Shown: positions 42,763 through 52,339, counted from the stretch's first letter. The stretch: DNA of 64,000 nt from Njordibacter sp964022265 (GCA_964022265.1 CAXHZX010000010.1:1-64000), one strand, 5' to 3'. Translations and numbers: made by a program. The notes: generated by a model from the sequence alone, not told the origin.

Positions 42763-43782
42763 TTAACGCGACATCAATGCCAAGCTTGTGTCTAGCATTC
42801 TGTTCGAGAATCCCCACTCGTTATCATACCATGACATTACTTTAACCAAGTTGCCCTGAACGCAAGTCTGGCTACTGTCAAAACATGAAGACTTAGAGCT
42901 GTGATTAAAATCTACAGAAACTAGCGGCTTATTAACGTATTCCATTACGTGGGCTAAATCAGGGTTGTTGCTGATCGCATCGTGCATGGCTTTGTTCACT
43001 GCTGCGGCATCGGTGTTAGCTTTGGTTATGAAGGATAAATCAACCACGGAAACATTGATGGTAGGTACACGCATCGCCATCCCATTCAAGCGGCCAGAAA
43101 GCTCAGGCAAAACAAGCCCTACAGCTGCAGCTGCGCCAGTTTTGGTTGGGATCATTGACTGTGTTGCAGAGCGGGCACGATAAAGATCGCCATGCATGCC
43201 ATCCGTTAGCAATTGGTCGTTGGTATAGGCGTGGATGGTGGTCATTTGGCCTTGCTCAATGCCAAAAGCTTCGTTAAGAACTTTGGCCATTGGGGCTAAG
43301 CAGTTAGTGGTGCAAGATGCATTTGAGATAATGCGCTCTTCACCTGTTAGCGTGTCGTGGTTAACACCGTATACAATAGTGGCATCAAGATCGGTGCCTG
43401 GTGCAGAAACAATCACTTTGCTAGCTCCAGCATCAATATGTGCTTGGCATTGGTTACGCTTAGTGAATAGGCCTGTACATTCAAGCACAAGGTCAATTTT
43501 CAGTTCAGCCCATGGCAATTGGCTAGGATCGCGCTGTTGGAAAAGCTTAATGCGGTCATCGTTAATGAAAAGGTGATCATCATCATGGGCGATGTTGCCA
43601 TTGAAGCGGCCATGAACACTGTCAAATTCCAACAGATGGGCATTTGTTTTTGCAGGGCCCAAGTCGTTCACAGCGACAATTTCAATCTGTGAGTAAGGGC
43701 TTGATAGTGGCTTTTCGTATAAAGCGCGAACGATATTGCGACCGATACGGCCAAAGCCATTAATGGCAACTCTGATAGTCAT
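42763..43782 (-). CDS. gap: Glyceraldehyde-3-phosphate dehydrogenase, type I
   Basis: NAD-linked oxidation of glyceraldehyde-3-phosphate. 339 residues. Begins with the NAD-binding VAINGFGRIGR; catalytic Cys157 lies in SNASCTTN, and WYDNEWGFSNRM is near the C-terminus. Divergent from edd, as in the HexR-controlled gap/edd arrangement of pseudomonads, so it likely works with the Entner-Doudoroff pathway. Confidence 0.98.
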   Translation of the reverse strand: MTIRVAINGFGRIGRNIVRALYEKPLSSPYSQIEIVAVNDLGPAKTNAHLLEFDSVHGRFNGNIAHDDDHLFINDDRIKLFQQRDPSQLPWAELKIDLVLECTGLFTKRNQCQAHIDAGASKVIVSAPGTDLDATIVYGVNHDTLTGEERIISNASCTTNCLAPMAKVLNEAFGIEQGQMTTIHAYTNDQLLTDGMHGDLYRARSATQSMIPTKTGAAAAVGLVLPELSGRLNGMAMRVPTINVSVVDLSFITKANTDAAAVNKAMHDAISNNPDLAHVMEYVNKPLVSVDFNHSSKSSCFDSSQTCVQGNLVKVMSWYDNEWGFSNRMLDTSLALMSR

Positions 43783-43810
43783 TGGATTTTTCCTAATAAA
43801 ACTTTGATGT

Positions 43811-43822
43811 TGTTATATTACA
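43811..43822. promoter_or_regulatory. Candidate HexR operator at the gap promoter
   Basis: TGTTATATTACA is a 12-bp imperfect palindrome (one mismatched pair) resembling published HexR sites of the TGTAATxxxATTACA type. It covers the -10 of the predicted gap promoter, which suits repression. Confidence 0.5.
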
Positions 43823-43843
43823 TACATATCTTATCAATTTCAA
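43815..43843 (-). promoter_or_regulatory. Predicted sigma-70 promoter of gap
   Basis: On the minus strand TTGAAA (43838-43843), a 17-base spacer and TAATAT (43815-43820) precede the gap ATG by about 30 bases. Confidence 0.7.
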
Positions 43844-43882
43844 TATTCCATGAGGCTGCAAGGTTTTAAAACACTGGGTTAT

Positions 43883-43896
43883 TTGTTAATATTACT
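43883..43896. promoter_or_regulatory. Candidate HexR operator upstream of edd
   Basis: TTGTTAATATTACT shares 13 of 14 bases with the site before hexR (51425-51438) and contains the palindromic core TAATATTA. It lies 27 bases before the edd ATG. Confidence 0.5.
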
Positions 43897-43922
43897 GAAA
43901 TGTATGCATTAAAGGTATTGTT

Positions 43923-45725
43923 ATGAATCCCGTTGTTAATCAAGTTACTCAAGACATTATTGAGCGCAGTAAAAAGAGTAGGGGCGACTACTTAGCGAAT
44001 ATGGAAGCAGCCAAGGGCAGCAGGGTGAGTCGCTCTACACTTTCTTGCGGCAACTTAGCTCATGGTTTCGCGGCATGCTCGCAAGATGATAAAGATCGTT
44101 TAACGATGATGGATAGCGCAGACGTTGCTATTGTGTCGTCATATAACGACATGCTTTCTGCCCATCAGCCATTTGAGCGTTATCCTCAATTGATTAAGTC
44201 TGCGATCAGAGATATGGGCAGCGTGGCCCAGTTTGCTGGCGGCGTGCCTGCTATGTGTGATGGGGTGACGCAAGGGCAGCCAGGCATGGAGCTTAGCCTT
44301 TTTAGTAGAGACGTTATCTCAATGTCTACTGCAGTGGCTTTGTCTCACAATATGTTTGATTCGGTTTTGTGCCTTGGTGTGTGCGATAAAATCGTTCCAG
44401 GATTATTGATCGGAGCCCTAAGTTTTGGTCACTTGCCGGTTATCTTTGTGCCAGCAGGGCCTATGCCTTCAGGTTTACCCAACCAAGAAAAAGCACGCAT
44501 ACGCCAGCTCTATGCTGAAGGAAAAGTTGGCAGGGAAGAATTATTGGCGTGTGAGTCAGCCTCTTATCATAGTGCTGGTACCTGCACTTTCTATGGCACT
44601 GCCAATAGCAACCAGTTGTTAATGGAAGTGATGGGCCTGCATTTACCGGGCTCTTCTTTTGTAGCACCAGATGGGTCATTGCGTGATGCATTAACCACAG
44701 CTGCAGCTGAACAATCGGTTAGGCTAACGCACAAATCGGCCAATCAAGAATTGGCTCAGATTGTGTCAGAAAAGACGATTGTTAATGCCATTATTGCATT
44801 GCTAACAACGGGTGGTTCTACCAACCATACCATTCACTTGATCGCTATTGCACGCGCTGCTGGGATTATCATTACTTGGGATGATTTCTCTAAATTGTCG
44901 ACTGTTATCCCAAGTTTGACGCGTATTTACCCTAACGGTAATGCCGACATTAATGTATTCCATGCTGCAGGCGGCGTGCCGTTTTTGGTGAAAACTTTAC
45001 TAGAGCATGGTTTGTTACACGAAGATGTTGAAACCATTCTTGGCCACGGCTTAAACAAATACTGCCAAGAACCTAAGGTCATCGATGGCAAGTTAGTGTG
45101 GCAGGATGCGCCTTCTGTTAGCGCAGATTTAGACGTATTAAGGCCCGCTGATCAGCCTTTTTCTCCAACGGGCGGTCTTGTTACTTTGCAAGGCAACATT
45201 GGACGCGGTGTCGCTAAGGTATCAGCGGTTAAAACTGAACATTGGGTAGTTGAAGCGCCTGCAAAAGTATTTGAAAGTCAGTCAGACTTTGAAGATGCGT
45301 TTAAGCGTGGCGAACTAGAGCAAGATTTTATTGCTGTGTTAAGATTCCAGGGCCCACAAGCATGCGGTATGCCAGAATTACACAAACTCACACCTTACCT
45401 AGGTGTGCTGCAGGATCGTGGTTTTAAAGTAGCACTTGTTACTGATGGAAGAATGTCTGGCGCTTCTGGCAAAGTGCCTGCTGCCATACACCTTTACCCT
45501 GAAGCAAAAGCAGGTGGGCTTATTGGTAAGGTCATTGATGGCGACTTGATCAAATTAGACTGCCACAATGGTACTCTAGAGTTATGTGTTGATAGCGACA
45601 CTCTAGCCACCAGAGCTCAAGCTTCGCACCAGATAGAAGCCACTTTTGGTATGGGCAGAGAAATGTTTGCTAATATGAGAAACCAAGTCAGCGCTGCTGA
45701 GTTGGGCGCTAGCACTTGTGTGTAG
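43923..45725 (+). CDS. edd: Phosphogluconate dehydratase
   Basis: Fe-S dehydratase forming KDPG from 6-phosphogluconate. 600 residues (E. coli 603). The IlvD/Edd-family Fe-S cysteines occur in MCDGVTQGQPGMELS and VLCLGVCDKIVPG, and GRMSGASGKVPAAIH lies near the C-terminus. First gene of edd-glk-pgi. Confidence 0.98.
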   Translation: MNPVVNQVTQDIIERSKKSRGDYLANMEAAKGSRVSRSTLSCGNLAHGFAACSQDDKDRLTMMDSADVAIVSSYNDMLSAHQPFERYPQLIKSAIRDMGSVAQFAGGVPAMCDGVTQGQPGMELSLFSRDVISMSTAVALSHNMFDSVLCLGVCDKIVPGLLIGALSFGHLPVIFVPAGPMPSGLPNQEKARIRQLYAEGKVGREELLACESASYHSAGTCTFYGTANSNQLLMEVMGLHLPGSSFVAPDGSLRDALTTAAAEQSVRLTHKSANQELAQIVSEKTIVNAIIALLTTGGSTNHTIHLIAIARAAGIIITWDDFSKLSTVIPSLTRIYPNGNADINVFHAAGGVPFLVKTLLEHGLLHEDVETILGHGLNKYCQEPKVIDGKLVWQDAPSVSADLDVLRPADQPFSPTGGLVTLQGNIGRGVAKVSAVKTEHWVVEAPAKVFESQSDFEDAFKRGELEQDFIAVLRFQGPQACGMPELHKLTPYLGVLQDRGFKVALVTDGRMSGASGKVPAAIHLYPEAKAGGLIGKVIDGDLIKLDCHNGTLELCVDSDTLATRAQASHQIEATFGMGREMFANMRNQVSAAELGASTCV

Positions 45726-45752
45726 CAAAGTGCATTGATTCTAGAGTCACTT

Positions 45753-46733
45753 ATGTCTGAGTATAATTTGGTTGCCGATGTTGGCGCTACTAATGCCCGT
45801 TTTGCTTTAACGCAAGGGCTCGCCCATGACTTGCTGAATATTGAAATTTTGCCGTGTGCAGATTATGAGAGCATAGAAGCTGCGGCCCTCACTTATCTTA
45901 AAAATCACGATAAGTTAGGTGTCATCGCTAATGTTTGTATTGCCATTGCTGGCACCGTTCACTTAGATCAATTTCAATTGGCTAACAATCATTGGTTTGT
46001 TGATAAAGCCAAGGTTAATCAAGCCCTTGATGCTGAGGTGCTATGGATTAATGATTTTACGGCTCAAGCTTGGGCAATGTCGCAAATTGAGCCGGATCAA
46101 CTTTTAACCATAAAAGAAGGTCAGCCCGTTGAACGTGGCAATCGCTTGGTGATGGGGCCTGGCACAGGCATGGGCGTTGCTGGCCTTGTGGCACATAATA
46201 ATGGGTGGTTGCCGGTGATGGGCGAAGGCGGCCACGTCAGCGTGTCGGCAACCAATGTTGTGCAAGCTCAAATTTTAGAATTCATGCTACACCAGTTTGA
46301 TCATGTGTCAGTTGAGCGCTTACTCTCTGGCTCTGGCATGATGAACCTATACAACGCGATGGCACATATTCGTGGTGCTGCGCAAACTTTACAAACTCCA
46401 GCTGAAGTTGTGGCTAATGCGCTAAAAGATGAGCCTGATGCACTAGCACATGAAACTCTTAGCGTGTTTTGTGACATGGTGGCTAATGCGGTTGCAAACA
46501 ATGCATTAACACTTGGCGCTGTGGGTGGGGTTTATTTAACGGGGGGTATTCTTCCTCGCATGAAAAAATTCCTTCTAGAAAGCGATTTTAATTCTATCTT
46601 TGTTAATAAAGGTAGGACTTCGGCTTTCCTTAAAAATATACCAATTTATCTGTGTACCGCAGAGCAACCTGGCCTGCAAGGCTCGGTAATTGCACTGCAT
46701 GACCAACTTGGGAGACACAATGTTACAGCTTGA
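45753..46733 (+). CDS. glk: Glucokinase
   Basis: ATP-dependent glucose phosphorylation, entry to the Entner-Doudoroff route. ATG 45753 gives 326 residues (E. coli 321) starting MSEYNLVADVGATNARFAL, with the phosphate loop DVGATN. WINDFTAQAWA and MGEGGHVS are conserved. A TTG at 45735 is an unlikely start. The end overlaps pgi by 14 bases. Confidence 0.95.
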   Translation: MSEYNLVADVGATNARFALTQGLAHDLLNIEILPCADYESIEAAALTYLKNHDKLGVIANVCIAIAGTVHLDQFQLANNHWFVDKAKVNQALDAEVLWINDFTAQAWAMSQIEPDQLLTIKEGQPVERGNRLVMGPGTGMGVAGLVAHNNGWLPVMGEGGHVSVSATNVVQAQILEFMLHQFDHVSVERLLSGSGMMNLYNAMAHIRGAAQTLQTPAEVVANALKDEPDALAHETLSVFCDMVANAVANNALTLGAVGGVYLTGGILPRMKKFLLESDFNSIFVNKGRTSAFLKNIPIYLCTAEQPGLQGSVIALHDQLGRHNVTA

Positions 46734-48360
46734 AAATTCAAAACACTGGCATAAGCTACAAGAGCTTGCCGTAAAATATCGCGACACACACCTAAGGGAA
46801 TTGTTCGAACTTGAGGGCAATCGTTTTGATGATTACTCTATTAAGCTTAACAACCTATTACTAGATTACTCTAAAAACTGTCTTACCCCTGAAATCATGG
46901 AGTCATTGTTCGGCTTAGCTAAAGACATGAATTTAAGCGCTGCCATTGAGGGTATGTATCAGGGCGAAAAAATCAACGTCACCGAAGATCGCGCAGTACT
47001 TCACACGGCCCTTCGCAACAGAAGCAACTCACCTGTGTTTGCTGATGGCGTTAACGTGATGGACATGATTAATGCTGAGCTTGAGCATATGCGCACATTT
47101 GTTGAAAAAGTGCGTACTGGTGAATGGCTTGGTTATTCAGGTAAGCGGATTACAGATGTTGTCAACATCGGTATTGGTGGGTCTAACTTAGGGCCTAAGA
47201 TGGTGACACAAGCGCTTCGCTCATACGCGGATTCCACCATTCGAGTGCACTTCATTTCTAACATTGACGGCGTTGAAATTGCCGAAATACTCAGGCCCCT
47301 AAATGCTGAGCAAGTGTTGTTTGTGGTGGCCTCAAAAACCTTCACTACGAGTGAAACCATGACCAATGCGCAAACCGCTAGAAACTGGTTGATGGCTTCG
47401 GCATTTGATGAACGTGCGGTTCAGCAGCATTTCGTAGCTGTGTCATCAAACACAGAAGCGGTACAAGAATTTGGTATCGATGAAGGCTTTAGATTCTCTA
47501 TGTGGGACTGGGTGGGTGGTCGCTACTCTATTTGGTCTGCTATTGGCTTGCCCATTGCTTTGTACTTAGGTTTTGATAAGTTTGAGCAGCTTTTAGAAGG
47601 TGCTCATGAGGTAGACTTACACTTTAGAGATGCGCCTGCAGAGCGAAACATGCCAACTATTATGGCATTAACAGGAATTTGGAACGCGTTGCTACATGGC
47701 TCACAAAGCCATGTAATACTGCCTTACGATCAGCCTTTAGAAAGCTTCACAGCTTATATTCAGCAAGCGGATATGGAGAGTAACGGTAAACATGTGGATC
47801 GCCAAGGCAACCCAGTTTCCTATCAAACTGCCTCGGTGATTTGGGGTCAGCTAGGTATCGATGGACAACATGCTTTCTATCAGCTGCTCCACCAAGGTAA
47901 CGTCATTGTGCCGGCAGATTTCATTGGTTCTTTGGCAAGTTCAACGCCAGTGAAAGGTCATCATGAAAACCTGATGGCTAATTTCTTTGCCCAAACTGAA
48001 GCACTTATGAACGGTATCGACGCTGATGAGGTGAGAGGGCAGTTAGAAGCGCAAGGTTTGGATAACCAAGCCATAGAAAAACTCTTGCCTCATAAGATTC
48101 ATGAAGGCAACCGACCAAGCAATACCTTACTGCTTGAGCAAATAGATCCCGCTAACTTGGGTGCATTGATCGCCTTATATGAGCATCGTATTTTTGCTCA
48201 GGGTGTGATCTGGGATTTGTGTTCGTTTGACCAGTGGGGTGTTGAGCTAGGTAAGACTCTAGCCAAGGGTATTCTTCAGGAAATTGAGGGAGAGGCGGGG
48301 CATCAGCACGATGACTCAACGAATGCTCTTATCGACTACTTTAAAGGCTCTCGCGGTTAA
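46720..48360 (+). CDS. pgi: Glucose-6-phosphate isomerase
   Basis: Interconverts glucose-6-phosphate and fructose-6-phosphate. ATG 46720, six bases after GGGAG (46710-46714) that lies inside glk, gives 546 residues (E. coli 549). Motifs: NIGIGGSNLGPKM, GGRYSIWSAIG (signature DWVGGRYS) and FDQWGVELGK near the C-terminus. Coupled to glk by overlap. Confidence 0.98.
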   Translation: MLQLENSKHWHKLQELAVKYRDTHLRELFELEGNRFDDYSIKLNNLLLDYSKNCLTPEIMESLFGLAKDMNLSAAIEGMYQGEKINVTEDRAVLHTALRNRSNSPVFADGVNVMDMINAELEHMRTFVEKVRTGEWLGYSGKRITDVVNIGIGGSNLGPKMVTQALRSYADSTIRVHFISNIDGVEIAEILRPLNAEQVLFVVASKTFTTSETMTNAQTARNWLMASAFDERAVQQHFVAVSSNTEAVQEFGIDEGFRFSMWDWVGGRYSIWSAIGLPIALYLGFDKFEQLLEGAHEVDLHFRDAPAERNMPTIMALTGIWNALLHGSQSHVILPYDQPLESFTAYIQQADMESNGKHVDRQGNPVSYQTASVIWGQLGIDGQHAFYQLLHQGNVIVPADFIGSLASSTPVKGHHENLMANFFAQTEALMNGIDADEVRGQLEAQGLDNQAIEKLLPHKIHEGNRPSNTLLLEQIDPANLGALIALYEHRIFAQGVIWDLCSFDQWGVELGKTLAKGILQEIEGEAGHQHDDSTNALIDYFKGSRG

Positions 48361-48383
48361 GCAACGCTAAAAGCGCACTAGCT

Positions 48384-48449
48384 ATGGGTTATCTTGCATA
48401 ACCCATAAGGATTCGCCCTTTGCATCAAGGTATGTAAAGGGCGTTTTTG
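48384..48449. terminator. Hairpin and terminator between pgi and eda
   Basis: Two structures: a perfect 9-bp hairpin ATGGGTTAT-CTTGC-ATAACCCAT (48384-48406) without a T-run, then a 12-bp stem CGCCCTTTGCAT/ATGTAAAGGGCG with one wobble (48414-48443) followed by TTTTT. The second is a standard terminator for pgi. Confidence 0.8.
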
Positions 48450-48462
48450 TTTGAGTCCTCTA

Positions 48463-49125
48463 TTAGACTGCGAGGGCACTGGCCTGTTTTGCGAGTGCTT
48501 CAATGGCTTGCCAGTCTTTAGCTGCAACTAACTCAGCCGGGGTAAGCCAAGTTCCACCCACACACATCACATTATCTAGCGCCAAATAGGTTGATGCGTT
48601 GTCAGGCTTAATGCCGCCAGTTGGGCAAAACTTTAGCTCGCTGATTGGGCCGCCAATAGATTTAAGGAAATTAACCCCGCCTACCACTGCGGCTGGGAAA
48701 AGCTTAAACCTTCTGTACCCTTGGCTCATCGCTTGCATAGCCTCACTGACACTGCCTATGCCCGGCAACAGCGGCACAGAACTTGTCGCACCATAGTTTA
48801 AAAGTTCTTGGGTATAACCTGGGCTCACGATAAAGTCTGCACCTGCTTCTACACACTGTTCATATTGTTCTGGTGTGATCACCGTACCAGCACCAATAAT
48901 TGCATTAGGCAAAGCTTGTTTTAACTGCTTAATGGCCGTTAAACCATAGTCGCTGCGCAAGGTGATTTCTAGTACCACTAAGCCACCATCGACTAATGCT
49001 TTACCAATACCCATGGCCTCTTCAGCATTGTTTAAAGTTAATACAGGAATCACTGGCGCTGAGGCACATATCGATTCCAATTTCTGAATGTTTTGTTGCA
49101 TTTGAGAACTAATGGAAGAAGTCAT
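48463..49125 (-). CDS. eda: KDPG aldolase
   Basis: 2-dehydro-3-deoxy-phosphogluconate aldolase; splits KDPG to pyruvate and glyceraldehyde-3-phosphate. 220 residues (E. coli 213). The Schiff-base Lys lies in RFKLFPA, the catalytic Glu in LEITLRS, and CPTGGIKPDN closes the phosphate site. Its ATG follows the pgl stop directly (TAAATG), so the two are coupled. Confidence 0.97.
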   Translation of the reverse strand: MTSSISSQMQQNIQKLESICASAPVIPVLTLNNAEEAMGIGKALVDGGLVVLEITLRSDYGLTAIKQLKQALPNAIIGAGTVITPEQYEQCVEAGADFIVSPGYTQELLNYGATSSVPLLPGIGSVSEAMQAMSQGYRRFKLFPAAVVGGVNFLKSIGGPISELKFCPTGGIKPDNASTYLALDNVMCVGGTWLTPAELVAAKDWQAIEALAKQASALAV

Positions 49126-49851
49126 TTATGGGCACCAATGGATTGAAAGTGAGGGTTTAAAAAAAGTGTAAATAGGCATCTGAAGGTTATCCTTCAAAGT
49201 CGCCGCTTCAATAAGTACATCAAGTTTGGCTTTGCCTTCGATGTGCAAATAGGTATTTTGGGCAAGTTGCAAAGTGTTGGCTGACAAGGTCATTCGGTCA
49301 GTGGGTTCAACAGGTGCAAGGGTTGCTATACAAATATCTTTTGTGCTGAGCGCAGTTTTTAGCGATGGGCATAACGGAAACAAAGATGCAGTATGGCCAT
49401 CATTGCCCATACCTAAAACTAAAACATCCAATGGCCAGTGCATCTTTGCCAACTGTTGTTCACAATTTGCTTGGCCTTGTGTTGCCGTACTTTCACCGGT
49501 ATATATTGGAAAAAACGTCGCGTTTGCGGCTTCGTTTTGAATGAGCCAAGCACGAACTAATGCGGTGTTGCTGGCAGCATTATCTTCAGCTACCCAGCGC
49601 TCATCGGCAAGGGTAACATCAACCCGGCTCCAGTCTAGTTTTTGCTGACTTAACTGCTCAAGCATCGCTTTTGGAGTGCGTCCGCCTGAAACAGCTAAAC
49701 TGGCTCTTGGTCTTTGTTCAAGCGCTAAGCGAAGTTGGTCTGCAATATTAGCAGCAAGCGCTAAGGCGAGATCTTGAGCAGTGTTATCTTCTAGCCAAGT
49801 GATGTCTTGGTCTAAATTGCTAGGTCTGTGATTATTCATTGCAGTCTTCAT
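49126..49851 (-). CDS. pgl: 6-phosphogluconolactonase
   Basis: DevB-type lactonase hydrolysing 6-phosphogluconolactone. 241 residues with SLAVSGGRTPKAMLEQL, the VTLADERWV motif and VLVLGMGNDGHTASLFP. The start is ambiguous between ATG 49851 and ATG 49839, both inside the end of zwf. Lies between zwf and eda. Confidence 0.95.
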   Translation of the reverse strand: MKTAMNNHRPSNLDQDITWLEDNTAQDLALALAANIADQLRLALEQRPRASLAVSGGRTPKAMLEQLSQQKLDWSRVDVTLADERWVAEDNAASNTALVRAWLIQNEAANATFFPIYTGESTATQGQANCEQQLAKMHWPLDVLVLGMGNDGHTASLFPLCPSLKTALSTKDICIATLAPVEPTDRMTLSANTLQLAQNTYLHIEGKAKLDVLIEAATLKDNLQMPIYTFFKPSLSIHWCP

Positions 49852-51343
49852 GCCATTGATGTGAGTATTTGTTAATCATATTGCGCGACTCTTGTGGGCC
49901 ATTACTGCCTACAGGGTATGGCGCCAGTGCCTGGTTAGATTCTGTCCAGCTGCTGCGCACCTGGTCACACCAAGTCCAAGACATTTCCACTTCATCACGC
50001 CTTACAAACAGGCTTTGATCGCCTTTTATGGCTTCAAGCAATAAGCGCTCATAGGCATCTGGCATGCGCACGTCAGCCTGCACCTCAAAAATATTAAGTT
50101 GCATTGCGTGCTGTTCAAGCTCCATGGCTTTGTCGATACCTTGCGCCTTAATTTGTGTTGTTAAAGTAATGCTCTCAGAAGGTTGTAGTCGAATGACTAA
50201 TCTATTTCTTGCTAGCTTTTCTTGTTCAGGGCTAAAGATATAGTGGTTGCTGGCTTTAAAATGAACGATGATTTCGGTCACTTTGCTGCCCATGCGCTTG
50301 CCTGTTCGTAAGTAAAAAGGTGTGCCAGCCCAGCGTTCGTTATCGATATCAACTTTGAGTGCAATGAATGTTTCTGTGTTGCTGCTAATGTTGGCGTCAG
50401 GTTCGTTTAAGTAGCCAGGAGCTGGCTTATTTTTAAACTCGCCATCGGCATATTGGCCGAGCACCAAGCAATCTTTCACATCATTTAAACCGATAGGTTT
50501 GAGTGCTTGTAACACTTTGACTTTTTCATCACGGATACGGCTTGAATCTAGCCTTTCAGGTGGCTCCATAGCCACCAAACATAGCAGCTGCATGAGATGG
50601 TTTTGCACCATGTCGCGCATTTGTCCGGCTTGGTCAAAATAGCCCCAGCGTCCTTCGATACCTACGTCTTCTGCAACGCTTATTTCTACATAATCAATGT
50701 GTTGGTTGTTCCATTGGTTTTCAAGTAATGGATTTGCAAAGCGCAAGGCAATTAAGTTTTGTACCGTTTCTTTACCCAAGTAATGGTCAATACGGAATAT
50801 TTGGCGTTCATCAAAATAGGTTGCTAAGGCATCGTTGATGATCTTTGATGACTCAAGGTCGTGTCCAATCGGCTTTTCTACCACCATGCGGCTTGAAGCG
50901 TTAATCGCTCCAGCAGAGTCTAAGTTTTGGCAAATTTCTTTGAAAAGGCTCGGCGGTGTCGCAAGATAATAAGTGACATTCTGATGCCATGAGGATAATG
51001 CATCTTTAAGCGCGTTATAATCTTCTTGCTCTGTCAGGTTAACTTGGCAATAGTCCAAGCGGTTTAAAAACCTAGCAGTAGAGGCTGAATTTAATTCTTC
51101 TGCCCCAATGTAAAGGTTTAGTGTATGCTCAACGCGTTGAATGAATTCGGCTTGATCAATAGGTCTGCGGGCCACGCCCATAATCCGTAGGTCGCTGCTT
51201 AACAGCCCTGCGTGTTCAAGCTGATACAAAGCGGGCATTAGTTTTCGCAAGGATAAATCGCCTAATGCACCAAATAAAACAAAACTATGGCTTAATAGGC
51301 CTTGAGATGCAGTATGCTCAACCGATGAGTTGCTGACAGACAT
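49832..51343 (-). CDS. zwf: Glucose-6-phosphate 1-dehydrogenase
   Basis: NAD(P)-dependent first step to 6-phosphogluconolactone. From ATG 51343 it has 503 residues (E. coli 491); the frame is open to 51397 but the longer N-terminus is not family-like. Nucleotide-binding LFGALGDLSLRKL is near residue 25 (the usual form is GAxGDLxxRK), and the substrate motif RIDHYLGKE is present. Its 3' end overlaps pgl by 20 bases. Confidence 0.98.
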   Translation of the reverse strand: MSVSNSSVEHTASQGLLSHSFVLFGALGDLSLRKLMPALYQLEHAGLLSSDLRIMGVARRPIDQAEFIQRVEHTLNLYIGAEELNSASTARFLNRLDYCQVNLTEQEDYNALKDALSSWHQNVTYYLATPPSLFKEICQNLDSAGAINASSRMVVEKPIGHDLESSKIINDALATYFDERQIFRIDHYLGKETVQNLIALRFANPLLENQWNNQHIDYVEISVAEDVGIEGRWGYFDQAGQMRDMVQNHLMQLLCLVAMEPPERLDSSRIRDEKVKVLQALKPIGLNDVKDCLVLGQYADGEFKNKPAPGYLNEPDANISSNTETFIALKVDIDNERWAGTPFYLRTGKRMGSKVTEIIVHFKASNHYIFSPEQEKLARNRLVIRLQPSESITLTTQIKAQGIDKAMELEQHAMQLNIFEVQADVRMPDAYERLLLEAIKGDQSLFVRRDEVEMSWTWCDQVRSSWTESNQALAPYPVGSNGPQESRNMINKYSHQWHEDCNE

Positions 51344-51371
51344 GAGAAATATAACCTTTTGTGTCAATAAG

Positions 51372-51387
51372 TTGGGTAATAATACTC
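51372..51387. promoter_or_regulatory. Candidate HexR operator at the zwf promoter
   Basis: TTGGGTAATAATACTC is related to the 14-bp sites before edd and hexR. It covers TATTAT on the minus strand (51379-51384), the best -10 candidate for zwf. Confidence 0.4.
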
Positions 51388-51424
51388 CTAAAAGCACTTA
51401 GAAGTCACAAAAATATCAAAAATG

Positions 51425-51438
51425 TTGGTAATATTACT
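51425..51438. promoter_or_regulatory. Candidate HexR operator upstream of hexR
   Basis: TTGGTAATATTACT, inside a longer dyad TGTTGGTAATATTACTTACA (51423-51442) with TGT and ACA ends. Near-identical to the edd-upstream site. Suggests autoregulation, 38 bases before the hexR ATG. Confidence 0.5.
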
Positions 51439-51476
51439 TACATAACTTGGAAAAAGTACCAAAAGAAGTGTTATCT

Positions 51477-52337
51477 ATGACTAATAATTTATTACAACGT
51501 TTGTCATCTCAAGAAGACCAGCTTAATCGGTCTGAGCGTAAAGTGGTGAAAGTGATTGTCGCAGACCCCCAATCTGCGACTCGCATGAGTATTGCGGCCT
51601 TGGCTGAATTAGCCAAGGTGAGTGAGCCCACGGTTAACAGGATGTGTCGTAGTTTTGGCCTAAAGGGTTATCCGGACTTTAAAATGGAGTTAGCGCAAAG
51701 CATGGCTCGGGGCATGCCTTATGTCAGCCAAACGGTTAGCCAAGATGATACAGCGACTCAGTATACGGATAAAATATTCGCAAGCACCATGGCAGGCTTA
51801 GAGTCGGCTCGCCAACAAATCGACAGTCAGATCATAGAGCGGGCGGTGGACTATTTAAGCCAAGCGCAGCAAATACTGTTTTTTGGTATGGGCGCCTCAG
51901 GCGCAGTAGCCCAAGATGCCTTACACAAGTTTTTCCGCTTTAATATTCCTGTGGTTGCCCATAATGATTCATTAATGATGCGCATGACAGCAGCGGCGTG
52001 CAGGCGCGGCGACGTTCTGGTGTTGTTATCGTTTACAGGGCGCACTAAAGAGATGGTAGAAGTGGCTAAAATTGGCCGCAGTGCTGGTGCTGTGGTTATT
52101 TCTATCACTGCAGTTGATTCTCCCTTAGCTGATGAGTCAAGTTTGGTGCTTGGTGTTGAGTCACCCGAGGATACCGATGTTTATATGCCGATGCAGTCGC
52201 GTATGATCCAACTGACTTTGATTGACATTTTAGCAACGGGTGTCATTTTGCGCCGTGGTGAAGACTTTCACGGTCACCTAAAAACTATTAAACAAAGTTT
52301 AGGCAGCACCCGCTTGTCCCAAACAAAGGAATCATAA
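51477..52337 (+). CDS. hexR: Sugar-metabolism regulator HexR (RpiR family)
   Basis: Transcription regulator of zwf, edd, gap and related genes that responds to KDPG in pseudomonads. ATG 51477 gives 286 residues (E. coli 289). N-terminal helix-turn-helix (about 1-77) with SRMSI-like segment AKVSEPTVNRMCRSFGLKGYPDF; SIS sugar-phosphate domain about 120-250 (FFGMGASGAVAQDALHKFFR, LLSFTGRTKEMVE). A TTG at 51447 is an alternative start without support. Divergent from zwf. Confidence 0.96.
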   Translation: MTNNLLQRLSSQEDQLNRSERKVVKVIVADPQSATRMSIAALAELAKVSEPTVNRMCRSFGLKGYPDFKMELAQSMARGMPYVSQTVSQDDTATQYTDKIFASTMAGLESARQQIDSQIIERAVDYLSQAQQILFFGMGASGAVAQDALHKFFRFNIPVVAHNDSLMMRMTAAACRRGDVLVLLSFTGRTKEMVEVAKIGRSAGAVVISITAVDSPLADESSLVLGVESPEDTDVYMPMQSRMIQLTLIDILATGVILRRGEDFHGHLKTIKQSLGSTRLSQTKES

Positions 52338-52339
52338 GT

